This document shows positions 16,762-25,181 of a DNA stretch of 64,000 nt, piece by piece; position 1 is the stretch's first letter, and the number at the start of each line of letters is the position of its first letter. The notes beneath the pieces were generated by a model. It worked only from the letters and a program-made list of their open reading frames with translations. It did not search any database and was not told where the DNA came from. The position numbers were made by a program, and so were the translations under genes. This stretch comes from Bacteroidales bacterium (GTDB lineage Bacteria; Bacteroidota; Bacteroidia; Bacteroidales; Marinilabiliaceae): assembly GCA_024401355.1 (NCBI GenBank), contig JAKSLF010000009.1, positions 1-64,000 on the forward strand. Direction: 5' to 3'.

Positions 16762-19029
16762 ATGACTAAGATAGAACAGTATATAAAATTTTTTGATCTG
16801 CAACGTAGAGATCAAGAGGCAGAGTATGAGGAGTACGCCAAAACTCCTATGTCTTCGTTATTTGCTGGAGGAGAGGCTTATTATGGAGAAATAATGGGCA
16901 TTGATAAAAGTGGCAAAATTGTTATGCACTTTTCATCTTCACAAAATCCTAGACTAAAAGTCCCAATGGTCTTTTGTGTTCTTAAGGATAGTTGTGGTCA
17001 AGAATTAGGATTAGACTTTTCTAGGTGGTCGATAAATAGTATTGACTTTAGGTCAAGAACTTGTCACTCAAGTTTTTCTGATGCTACTCCGATTTATGCA
17101 ATGAAGGATGATAAGAAAACTATTGCATGCGATAAAATAGACCTGTTAATGTATCAAGCTATCGATAAGGCACTTCAGAATAATCGAAAATTGAAATTTG
17201 TAATGCTAAAAACATTACCTCCAACTGAGCTACTGAAAAATCTTAAGGAGTATATTCAAATACATCCTGAAGATGAAGAATTATTACTTGAAGCTAAGAG
17301 GACTTATGATGAATGGAATCCGTTAGAATTGGGAAGTACAGAACAAGTTGATGAAAAGGTATTGTCATCCTTAAAAAAGGATGGAATAGCCATTTTACAG
17401 GGTCCTCCTGGTACAGGAAAGAGTTATACGATAGCCAGTATTATTACCAAAGTAGCTTCGGAAGGGAAAAATATCTGCGTAACGACTCAAAGCAATGCAA
17501 GTCTTATATCCTTGATATCTCAGGATCCAATTAAAGAGTATAGAGGGTTGGGGAGAATTAGCAAAACAAACATAACAACAGATGAAAGTAGAGAGTTCCC
17601 CAAATTAAAAGGGGCAAACAAAGATCTGACAATACCTAAAGGCGAATTGCTATGTTCTACTTATTATTCTTTGTCTAGAGTAATAAATAAGAGTGATTCG
17701 CCATTGTATGATTTGATTATTATAGAAGAAGCATCTCAGGCTTATCTGACAGCTATTGCCGCATTCAAGAAATTGGGAAAGATGTGCTTGATTGTTGGAG
17801 ATCCAATGCAGTTGCCACCTGTTGTGAAAATTGATGTTCCTGCAGATTATGAAGGTATTGACATAGAGACGCAAGCTAACGGAATGATGACCACACTTAG
17901 AGCTACGGACATTATGAGTTTTCGTATTACCACATCATATCGTTTGACTGGAAAGAGTGCAAGACAAAGTAGTGTGTTTTATAATGGGCATCTATTAAGT
18001 GTCCAAAAGGATATCATTGATTTTTCATTGGTAACCGAACGTCCAGTTCTGTTCCCTCAAGAAGGTGGAACGATAATATTAAAGACAATGGGGGCTTCAA
18101 GTGCGATTTTGTCAACAGAAGCCCTTGAAATAATGAAGTATGTTGAACGAGAATTTAAAGGACATTATCCTACACGCAAATTGGCTATACTTACTCCTTA
18201 TGTGGAGACTACAAAAAAACTACAAGCTGAGTTTTGTAAGGATGAGCAAACATTAGATATAACAGTGGATACTATTCATAGAATTCAGGGTTTGACGGTT
18301 GACTATACGATATATTACGTACCTACTCGTAATTATAATTTTGCATTTTCGGATAACTTATTTAATGTGGCAACAAGTCGTTCTCGTTCAACTACTTTGT
18401 TGTTGACAGATCTTCCATTAGAGATGATGCCGATTAAGTCTACTAAGGTTCGTGCTTTTATGGCAGGTTGTGATATTATTAATAATGGTGGGAAAACATC
18501 AAATCAAAATGATACCCAAGAAGCACATAACGCGATTACAACTGAAACCAGTAAAGAAAGGATTGTTCCCAAAGTTATTGGATTTGTTGATCCGTCTACA
18601 TTTGAGCGCAAAAGAAAAGAAATCGTCTCTGACAAAAAAAATATATATGTTATTGACACCAATGTTTTTGTGAACTATCCAGATATTATTTCCAAAATCG
18701 GAGATAAGTATTCTATAGCGTTGGCAGCAAAAGTGGTTGATGAACTAGACAGAATGAAGATTAAGCTTGACGAGCAAGGTAAACGCAATGCTGAAAAGGC
18801 TATTCGAAACATCAACAATGTAAAACGTGATATCATGTTTGAGCTCTCAGATGTATCCCTATTACCATCTGACTTTGATAAGAGGTCACCCGACAATATG
18901 ATTTTGTCTGTAGCCATGAAATTAAAGGATGATAATCCTATATTATTAACATCGGATAATGGTCTTCAGGTAAAAGCTAAGATACTTGGATTTAAGACAA
19001 TATCGTTGAAGGATTTTCTGAGAAAGTAA
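16762..19029 (+). CDS. SF1 helicase fused to a C-terminal PIN nuclease domain
   Basis: A 755-residue protein. An SF1 helicase occupies about residues 190-590: Walker A GPPGTGKS at 214-221, Walker B 'IIEEASQ', motif III 'VGDPMQLPPV', then 'VDTIHRIQGLTVDYTIYY' and 'NVATSRSRS'. From about residue 628 there is a PIN domain: 'YVIDTNVF' with D632, 'VVDELDRMK', 'SPDNMILSVA' and 'LLTSDNGL', so the acidic residues expected for metal-dependent RNA/ssDNA cleavage are all present. The combination would couple unwinding to cleavage. It starts 2 bp after the GHKL gene ends, the tightest link in the operon, which suggests the ATPase and the helicase-nuclease act as a pair. No antitoxin is adjacent, so the PIN domain is probably controlled within the complex. 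Confidence 0.88.
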   Translation: MTKIEQYIKFFDLQRRDQEAEYEEYAKTPMSSLFAGGEAYYGEIMGIDKSGKIVMHFSSSQNPRLKVPMVFCVLKDSCGQELGLDFSRWSINSIDFRSRTCHSSFSDATPIYAMKDDKKTIACDKIDLLMYQAIDKALQNNRKLKFVMLKTLPPTELLKNLKEYIQIHPEDEELLLEAKRTYDEWNPLELGSTEQVDEKVLSSLKKDGIAILQGPPGTGKSYTIASIITKVASEGKNICVTTQSNASLISLISQDPIKEYRGLGRISKTNITTDESREFPKLKGANKDLTIPKGELLCSTYYSLSRVINKSDSPLYDLIIIEEASQAYLTAIAAFKKLGKMCLIVGDPMQLPPVVKIDVPADYEGIDIETQANGMMTTLRATDIMSFRITTSYRLTGKSARQSSVFYNGHLLSVQKDIIDFSLVTERPVLFPQEGGTIILKTMGASSAILSTEALEIMKYVEREFKGHYPTRKLAILTPYVETTKKLQAEFCKDEQTLDITVDTIHRIQGLTVDYTIYYVPTRNYNFAFSDNLFNVATSRSRSTTLLLTDLPLEMMPIKSTKVRAFMAGCDIINNGGKTSNQNDTQEAHNAITTETSKERIVPKVIGFVDPSTFERKRKEIVSDKKNIYVIDTNVFVNYPDIISKIGDKYSIALAAKVVDELDRMKIKLDEQGKRNAEKAIRNINNVKRDIMFELSDVSLLPSDFDKRSPDNMILSVAMKLKDDNPILLTSDNGLQVKAKILGFKTISLKDFLRK

Positions 19030-19105
19030 TTTGTTGCCTTCCCAGTTATTTGTATTATCTAGTTCATCAACTGGCTATGTTCCGAACTTGTGGTTTGCTT
19101 GATAA

Positions 19106-20794
19106 CTACATGAGTTCGGTGAGGAGTTGGGTGGCCGCGTCGCGTTCGTGCTCGATGTCGCTTTGGCTTAGGGGGAGGAGGAGTTCGATGGCTTTGTCGA
19201 TGTCGCGTTCTATTCCTATGCCGTCTTTGTAGCAGAGGGCCAGTTTGTATTGTCCGAGATGGTTGCCTTGGTCGGCTGCCATCTTGTACCATTTGTAGGC
19301 CCATTCGTATGACATGTCACCTTGGCCGTTGAGATCATAGTTGGCGTTGCCCATTTCTATCTGAGCCTCAGCTACGCCCTGGTGCGCTGCTTGGGCAAAG
19401 CATTCAATAGCCTTGACTGTATCGACTTCTATGCCGATGCCGTTTTTGTAGTAAAGTCCTAGTCGGTATGATGCGAACGGATGATGGCTTTCGGCAGCCT
19501 TCGACAGGTATTCTATTGCCTTGTGATGATTGACGAAGCCCTCTTCGGTGGAATAGACCATGCCAAGCCAGTATAGAGCATCGGTATCGCCCATGTCGAC
19601 GGCCTTTTTGAGGTACTTGATGGCTGTGCTGACATTTTTTTCAATATGTGTTCCGACAAGTAGTGCTCCAGCATATTTAAAACATGCCTCGACATCACCA
19701 TCGTCGGCAGCGTTGCGGTCTTGTTCTGTGGCTATGATTTGATTCATCTCGTCGATGAGGGCCTTGACTTCTTCGTCTTGGCCATTTTTCAGTTTGTCGG
19801 CTTGTGTGGCGAATTTCAGGGCTGTTTCGATATCGTGATCGACATTTTTGCCATGAAGCATTAGCTCTGCAATAAGTTTGTAGGCTTCTTCAATTTCGTA
19901 GAAACAAAATTCCGATGTATTGATGGCATATCGAAGGGCAATATAGTCGTTACGGTCAACGCATATTCCATTGTGATAGCATATAGCCATCAGATAATCT
20001 ATCGATGGGCAAATTGGCATGACGGAGAGAACCTGCTGCATAAGATTCCACGATTTTTTATGGTCGGCTTCTACACCAAGTCCGAATAGATATGCATGGG
20101 CCAGGTAGATCTTAAGTGTGTCTTCTTCAAATCCTCTAACATTCTCGATAGGCTTGAGGATGTCGTAGGCTCTATTTCTGTCGTCGTCTAATAGTGCCAA
20201 GTAGAGTTTATGTGCAATGATGTCGAAGCGGCCGTTGTTCGTGTTTTCTGCTTTCCTCAACAAATCGGCAGCCTGCTCCTCGTCCTTAGGCATTCCAATA
20301 CCAATTTTGTTGAAACGAGCCATCATGCAATATCCCCACGCCTTGTTTTCATCCATTGCCTTCTTGGATAACGTAATGGCATACTGAATGTCGTATTGAA
20401 GTATTGATCCCAAATAAATGCCTGTGCAAATTGTTGAGTCGAAATATTCGTCGCCATCTTCGTGCTTGTACAAGACATATTTGATAGCTCTTTCGTATTC
20501 GGAGTTAATGAGCAGCATAAGGTATTCGGAAACGAGACCTTTGTTGTGAGTTTCGTCGCCCAATCCGATGCCTTCATAGACGCAGACGCAATAGGCGTAC
20601 ATGCCGTCCATGTCGCGGCGGTTGCAGTATTTCTTGGCGTATCTGAATGCTAGTTGCTGGTAGTACTCGCAATGATGTGTTTTCCTGTCGTCGGCTATGG
20701 CGAGCATGAATGCTTTCTGGGCGGCTTCGTCATCTCGTTCGGCTTGTCTTTTCAGCAATATAAGACCTATTTCTTTCTTGAGTGATTCAAACAT
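19106..20794 (-). CDS. Sel1/TPR repeat protein
   Basis: A 562-residue helical-repeat protein. Sel1-like units are clear in the C-terminal half, for example 'AIKYLKKAVDMGDTDALYWLG', 'AIEYLSKAAES' and 'KWYKMAADQGN'; the N-terminal half has more degenerate repeats. No signal peptide or membrane segment is visible, so it should be cytoplasmic and act as a binding scaffold. It is the last gene of a five-gene minus-strand operon, 83 bp downstream of the CHAT protease gene. Sel1 and TPR proteins are often substrates or activators of CHAT and caspase proteases in conflict systems, which makes it a candidate target. The function is inferred from context only. Confidence 0.8.
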   Translation of the reverse strand: MFESLKKEIGLILLKRQAERDDEAAQKAFMLAIADDRKTHHCEYYQQLAFRYAKKYCNRRDMDGMYAYCVCVYEGIGLGDETHNKGLVSEYLMLLINSEYERAIKYVLYKHEDGDEYFDSTICTGIYLGSILQYDIQYAITLSKKAMDENKAWGYCMMARFNKIGIGMPKDEEQAADLLRKAENTNNGRFDIIAHKLYLALLDDDRNRAYDILKPIENVRGFEEDTLKIYLAHAYLFGLGVEADHKKSWNLMQQVLSVMPICPSIDYLMAICYHNGICVDRNDYIALRYAINTSEFCFYEIEEAYKLIAELMLHGKNVDHDIETALKFATQADKLKNGQDEEVKALIDEMNQIIATEQDRNAADDGDVEACFKYAGALLVGTHIEKNVSTAIKYLKKAVDMGDTDALYWLGMVYSTEEGFVNHHKAIEYLSKAAESHHPFASYRLGLYYKNGIGIEVDTVKAIECFAQAAHQGVAEAQIEMGNANYDLNGQGDMSYEWAYKWYKMAADQGNHLGQYKLALCYKDGIGIERDIDKAIELLLPLSQSDIEHERDAATQLLTELM

Positions 20795-20877
20795 AAGCGA
20801 TGTGTTTTAGTTCGTAATGAAAGATTTTTTGATATTAATACCATCGACAGGCAAAAGGTAAACAGGGATGTGTTGGG

Positions 20878-22797
20878 CTATTTGTCTTCAATGCAATCGA
20901 CAAGCTTAAAGGCGGCCCAATGTTTAGGTTCGTTGGGGAATAGAGTTTTTATGTGATCTACAGTTTCTATAAATGAGGTGTGCATACTAGAATTGTGTAG
21001 CATGCGCTTATAGAAGTCAATCATAAATAATGCTGCGGCATTGTCGTTGACATTCCATAAACTAGCGACAACACTTCGTACGCCGGCCAGTTTGAAGGCA
21101 CGAACAAGTCCAAGGCATCCTTCGTAATCATCAAAAACGCCTAGTCCGGATTGGCAGGCCGAAAGGCAGACCAGTTGTGTGCCTTGCATATTCAGTTGCG
21201 AAATCTCGTCGGCAAAGAAAAGTCCATCAGCCAAAGTGGACACTTTTTGCAGATTGTTTTGTGTTCTGTTGGCGCCATTTAGAACAAGTCCGGAATAGTT
21301 CAGTTCGGGTTTCATGGCTTGTGGATTGAGAAACCCGTTTAGTGGGAAAGCTTCTGACTCGACATCCTCCTTTTTATAGAGAAAGGCATGAGTGGCGAAA
21401 TGTGCGAAGACAGGTGATTTGTTGCATTCTGTTCTTACAACTCTTTCGTCGGCATTGGTGCCAGAAAGTTTCTTGACATCAAGAATAGGGGATATATTCT
21501 TTTCGATAGCGTCTATTTCGATCTTAGTATGCTCGATATTGCCCCAGCTACTTCTTTCGTTGTCACCTCGCAAAGTGTCAACAATAACTTTGTCGTAGTC
21601 TACATCGCCAACCAAGAGCATTGAATGATTAGTTGAAGGTCTATATTTTCTGCAAAGTTCGTAGGATGAAGTCAGTTCGACAATGCGCTTGTCGAGTAGT
21701 GAGAAATTGATGCTATTCAATACGCCACTTGGAGTGAGGTATATCTTGCGTTTGCCATTGAAGTATGGTTCAAGGGACTTCATGACGAGTGATTCGAGTT
21801 TGTCACGATGTGTGGTATAGAGAGTCCAAGGCTCGTCAGACGTCTTGTCGAGCAACTGGTGGATGTCGTCGTCGATGCAAAGTTCGACAAGGTCAATTGT
21901 TCCGCTATTGTCCAGAACGTAGGCGGCGTATCCTAAAGTCTCGACCTGGCCGCCGGAGAAAATGTTACGGTTGGTGATTTCCACCACGACCTCGTCGTCG
22001 TTCATCACCTTGGCTATAGATTTCTTGTAGTTGATGTCTAGAGTGTGTTTGATGTCGTTGGTGAGGTTGTTGGTCTGAGAAAATGTAAACTGACGAAGAA
22101 AGACCAGATTGTTGAAGCACAATTCGTAGCAATATTGTCCAGGAAACGATTCCGACAAGTCACTTGTGATGAGGTTGAATATCATGCAGGCACACTGTCG
22201 CATCACATCAGAGTATTCGTATGGACTATTGCCACGAATGGTATTGGTCTGCAATTCTTTCAGGTAATATGACACCTTGTTGAACAAGTCGAATGCCTTA
22301 TCGTTCTTGTCAATGCACAGGGCATGTATCAAGATGCCATAGTTGAACATGCTCAGGTCGGAATCAAGACTTTCTTCTTCGCTTGCGAACATGCCGTAAT
22401 TCATGCATCTTGTGTTGTCCACTCCGTAGAATACTGGGGTGAGATACAAGGCCAGGACATGACTTCTCTTTAGCGACTCTGCATCCAGATGGTCGCGATA
22501 ACGAATTAAAACGTCGAGAATGCGGGCAGCATCATGGGGAGCTGCCAATCGGATATAGTTTTCTCCTATGCGCAACAACATTGCAAGTTTTGCGTTCAGT
22601 TGCCAATTGTCGTTGACGTCCAGTTCTTCGTTGGCTATTCTTTCGGCATTTTGCATTAGCTGCAAACCGCCTTCAGTTTTGGGATTCGAGTAGACCACGT
22701 GTAAGTCTAAAGTGGCTTTATAGAGCCGTTCAGAGACCTTTTGACTCCATCCCAGCATTGAAGAACAACACAGTATGAAAACTATAAATAACCTCAT
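20878..22797 (-). CDS. CHAT domain (caspase-fold) protease
   Basis: A 639-residue protein whose last ~300 residues are a CHAT peptidase domain. The catalytic dyad is visible: H470 in 'HFATHAF' and C548 in 'CLSACQSG', followed by 'GLVRAFKLAGVRSVVASLWNVND', a CHAT hallmark. The N-terminal ~300 residues are helical (TPR-like) and begin with a likely signal peptide (LFIVFILCCSSMLGWSQ), so it may act in the periplasm or be membrane-associated. It starts 12 bp after the membrane protein gene. In the same operon a second caspase-fold protease is encoded, so the two may act as a cascade. Confidence 0.85.
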   Translation of the reverse strand: MRLFIVFILCCSSMLGWSQKVSERLYKATLDLHVVYSNPKTEGGLQLMQNAERIANEELDVNDNWQLNAKLAMLLRIGENYIRLAAPHDAARILDVLIRYRDHLDAESLKRSHVLALYLTPVFYGVDNTRCMNYGMFASEEESLDSDLSMFNYGILIHALCIDKNDKAFDLFNKVSYYLKELQTNTIRGNSPYEYSDVMRQCACMIFNLITSDLSESFPGQYCYELCFNNLVFLRQFTFSQTNNLTNDIKHTLDINYKKSIAKVMNDDEVVVEITNRNIFSGGQVETLGYAAYVLDNSGTIDLVELCIDDDIHQLLDKTSDEPWTLYTTHRDKLESLVMKSLEPYFNGKRKIYLTPSGVLNSINFSLLDKRIVELTSSYELCRKYRPSTNHSMLLVGDVDYDKVIVDTLRGDNERSSWGNIEHTKIEIDAIEKNISPILDVKKLSGTNADERVVRTECNKSPVFAHFATHAFLYKKEDVESEAFPLNGFLNPQAMKPELNYSGLVLNGANRTQNNLQKVSTLADGLFFADEISQLNMQGTQLVCLSACQSGLGVFDDYEGCLGLVRAFKLAGVRSVVASLWNVNDNAAALFMIDFYKRMLHNSSMHTSFIETVDHIKTLFPNEPKHWAAFKLVDCIEDK

Positions 22798-22809
22798 AAA
22801 GGCATTGTT

Positions 22810-23478
22810 CTATAGATTGTCTATTTCGTCAATAATCTTTTGTGCATCAGCGGATATCACCTTGTTGGGGTTGTTCTCGATGATTTCCAAGAGGACCTCT
22901 TTGGCTTTGTTTGGCTTGTTGCGATAGAGATAAGCCATGGCCAGGTTCATTCCCAAAGAGTTGTAATAGTTAGTGTAGTCGTTGTATACGCTTTGTTTGG
23001 ATATCTCGTATAGTTCGGCCAATTTAGTAACTACCGATTCATCATTAGACAACACTCGATAAGACAATTGTGTAATCTCCTTCTCTATGTCATCGTTATC
23101 ACTATCTCCTCGACTATAGGCAGCCATCAATTCAGAGGAGTAATACTTCTGTGCCAAATCTTGTGCTTGGCCCACTCGATGATTGTGGAACAGAAGCAGT
23201 CCGCACGACAGGCAGATTATAAGCATAGCTGCCATTTGTATGAACTTGTGGCGATACCATGCTATTGGCTCTCGTGTGCTCTCGATGATTTTTCTGTCAC
23301 GTTCAGCACGAATATTCTTTATTAGATAAGCCATAGCCTGTGCTCTTTGCTTAAGTTCCTCATCTTGAGCAAGAGTCGCTTTGAACTCGCTTTCTTGTTC
23401 TGGTGACATTTCCTTCTTGAGAAATGCCTCTATTTTAGTGTCGAATTCCATCAGGAATTCTTCTGTTCTTTCTTCCAT
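22810..23478 (-). CDS. Single-pass membrane protein with TPR-like tail, putative anti-sigma factor
   Basis: A 222-residue protein with an N-terminal cytoplasmic region (1-~72, including 'IEAFLKKEMSPEQESEFKA', reminiscent of anti-sigma N-termini), one membrane segment (about 75-93, FIQMAAMLIICLSCGLLLF), and a C-terminal helical region with a TPR-like unit ('GMNLAMAYLYRNKPNKAKEVLLEII'). It lies directly between the ECF sigma gene (7 bp gap) and the CHAT gene (12 bp gap). Its topology and place suggest that it holds the sigma factor at the membrane. That role is inferred; no zinc-binding anti-sigma motif is present. Confidence 0.65.
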   Translation of the reverse strand: MEERTEEFLMEFDTKIEAFLKKEMSPEQESEFKATLAQDEELKQRAQAMAYLIKNIRAERDRKIIESTREPIAWYRHKFIQMAAMLIICLSCGLLLFHNHRVGQAQDLAQKYYSSELMAAYSRGDSDNDDIEKEITQLSYRVLSNDESVVTKLAELYEISKQSVYNDYTNYYNSLGMNLAMAYLYRNKPNKAKEVLLEIIENNPNKVISADAQKIIDEIDNL

Positions 23479-23485
23479 AGGACTA

Positions 23486-24031
23486 CTATTTTAAGAACAT
23501 TTTAAATGCTCTTTCTTTAAATTTAGACATGCAGCGACTCTTGGTCGATTTCACCGTGTCGGCATTGTTGTAATTCAATATTATAGCCAATTCTGCCATA
23601 GAGTGGTCATCAGCGTAATAACCCCATAAGATTTCGTTGCAGGGCTTGGGCAGATCGTTTACTATCTGACGGACAAGTCTGTTGCGTTCTGCTCGTTCTG
23701 GTTCTTCGTCAAGTAATTCGTCAATTTTTTCATTATTGTATATGTCCTCATAATCCACCGTGGGCTTGATGGATAGAGTGTGTTTTGACGCCTGATTCCA
23801 GCATATCGAACCGAAATACGTTGACAATGAACTTGTCAGTACCTTGAGTTTCCCATTGACAATATTCTCATACAATGCTATAGATGCATTCTGATATATG
23901 TCGTCTAGTTCATCGTCAGACAATGAACTAAAATGTTTGCGAACATAAGCCTTCATCTTGCCGCTCATCTTGTCGAAGAATCTATTGAGTTCGACTGATG
24001 ATGATGGTATTTTATTCTTGCTGCTTGCCAT
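23486..24031 (-). CDS. ECF-type RNA polymerase sigma factor
   Basis: A sigma-70 family protein of 181 residues when started at the ATG 24031. Region 2 is visible around 'DDELDDIYQNASIALYENIV', and region 4 around 'LPKPCNEILWGYYADDHSMAELAIILNYNNADTVKSTKSR' split across its helix-turn-helix. The open frame extends to 24133, but that start overlaps the caspase gene and adds non-family sequence; 24031 leaves a 14-bp gap, as expected in this operon. It would direct transcription of the operon or of an unknown regulon, possibly under control of the membrane protein encoded next. Confidence 0.8.
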   Translation of the reverse strand: MASSKNKIPSSSVELNRFFDKMSGKMKAYVRKHFSSLSDDELDDIYQNASIALYENIVNGKLKVLTSSLSTYFGSICWNQASKHTLSIKPTVDYEDIYNNEKIDELLDEEPERAERNRLVRQIVNDLPKPCNEILWGYYADDHSMAELAIILNYNNADTVKSTKSRCMSKFKERAFKMFLK

Positions 24032-24045
24032 ACTTACACCATTTG

Positions 24046-24957
24046 TTACATAGAAATAGTTGACTCTATCACCATATCCTGATTGATCAAAGAGCGGTCG
24101 TTGTTCATGAATGTTTCGACTTTTTTGACCCAATCGCTTCTGTCGTCAAAAACAGATTCAGCAGTGTTAATCACCTTGTGAATATAATATGATAATGGAC
24201 CATAATATACGTTGTCAACCTTGATTTCTACATTTCGCTGGTCGGACCTGCAGGCTTCGATAAAAGTCACATCAGACATCTTGTGACCAGCATCGAGCAG
24301 GAAATGAGTCTTGCGGTTTGAACGAGGGCAGAAAATGATATCATTGCCACTAAAGCCCAGTGAAGAGCCTCGGACGACTATGCTGTCTTCGTCTATGCCT
24401 CGTTCGCCGCTATTCCCAGCGTGACACGCATCAACAACAACATAGACCATGCCTTCTGTCCCGACCTTCTTGCGAATGTCGCTAACGTAAGTTGATAGTT
24501 CGTCGTCAATCAAGTGGCATTCGCCTTCATAGATGCCTTTCTGAAATTTCTTCAGAGCATCGTATGGCACGATAGCCTCGTCCCAGCCATCTTCTTCATC
24601 GCCGTCAATATCTTCGAACGGTTGACCATGAGTAGAGAAATGGATGTATACAATATCACCGGTTTGGCTATATTGCGAGAGCTTCTTCAATTCATTAGTA
24701 ATGTTGTGATAAGTAGCATCTGCATTAAGTAGCTTGGTGATACCGAAATGGTGCTTAATTAAGTCGTCTTGTATCAACATTACATCATTGACGCCGTGTA
24801 TGTCTTTCCACTTGTCGCAAGACTTTTGGGCAAATTGGCTATAGTTGGAAATGCCAACCAGCAGGGCATGTCTGTGTGTTCGTAGTGGGTGTTGGGCAGA
24901 TACTGATAGTGACATCAGCAAAGTCAACAATATTACTATGTTGTAGCGAACTGTCAT
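24046..24957 (-). CDS. Secreted caspase-family (peptidase C14) protease
   Basis: A 303-residue protein with a signal peptide (residues 1-~21, ending VSA-Q) and a caspase-like p20 domain. The opening strand is 'RHALLVGISNYSQF', the catalytic His is H110 in 'IHFSTHGQ', and the catalytic Cys is C178 in 'VVVDACHAGNSGERG'. This matches metacaspase/orthocaspase proteases with acidic or basic P1 specificity; the specificity cannot be read here. It is the first gene of the operon with the sigma factor, the membrane protein, the CHAT protease and the Sel1 protein. Because it is exported, it could act on an envelope signal, for example by cutting the membrane-spanning regulator. That link is inference. 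Confidence 0.88.
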   Translation of the reverse strand: MTVRYNIVILLTLLMSLSVSAQHPLRTHRHALLVGISNYSQFAQKSCDKWKDIHGVNDVMLIQDDLIKHHFGITKLLNADATYHNITNELKKLSQYSQTGDIVYIHFSTHGQPFEDIDGDEEDGWDEAIVPYDALKKFQKGIYEGECHLIDDELSTYVSDIRKKVGTEGMVYVVVDACHAGNSGERGIDEDSIVVRGSSLGFSGNDIIFCPRSNRKTHFLLDAGHKMSDVTFIEACRSDQRNVEIKVDNVYYGPLSYYIHKVINTAESVFDDRSDWVKKVETFMNNDRSLINQDMVIESTISM

Positions 24958-25130
24958 GGATGTTTTTAGATTTGTGTCGCAAGTTACTTATTGGTTATGT
25001 AATTGTTCTACGCATAATAGATAGTTTATGTTATACTTTTTTTATGTTACCATACTTTTTTTATTGTCGTACATCTATTAATACGCAGAATAGGGTGGAG
25101 GTAAACAGGGATATGGAATAAAAATGAGAA

Positions 25131-25158
25131 AGGGTGGTCAGAAATAATTGACCACCCT
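25131..25158 (-). terminator. Hairpin terminator for the DUF1846 gene
   Basis: A perfect inverted repeat, AGGGTGGTCA / TGACCACCCT with an 8-nt loop, lies 24 bp beyond the DUF1846 stop. An A-rich stretch on the minus-strand exit side gives U-rich RNA, so it should terminate the minus-strand gene; it may also stop plus-strand reads (GTTTTT follows). Confidence 0.7.
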
Positions 25159-25181
25159 GTTTTTATGAAAAAGTGAGTTGA

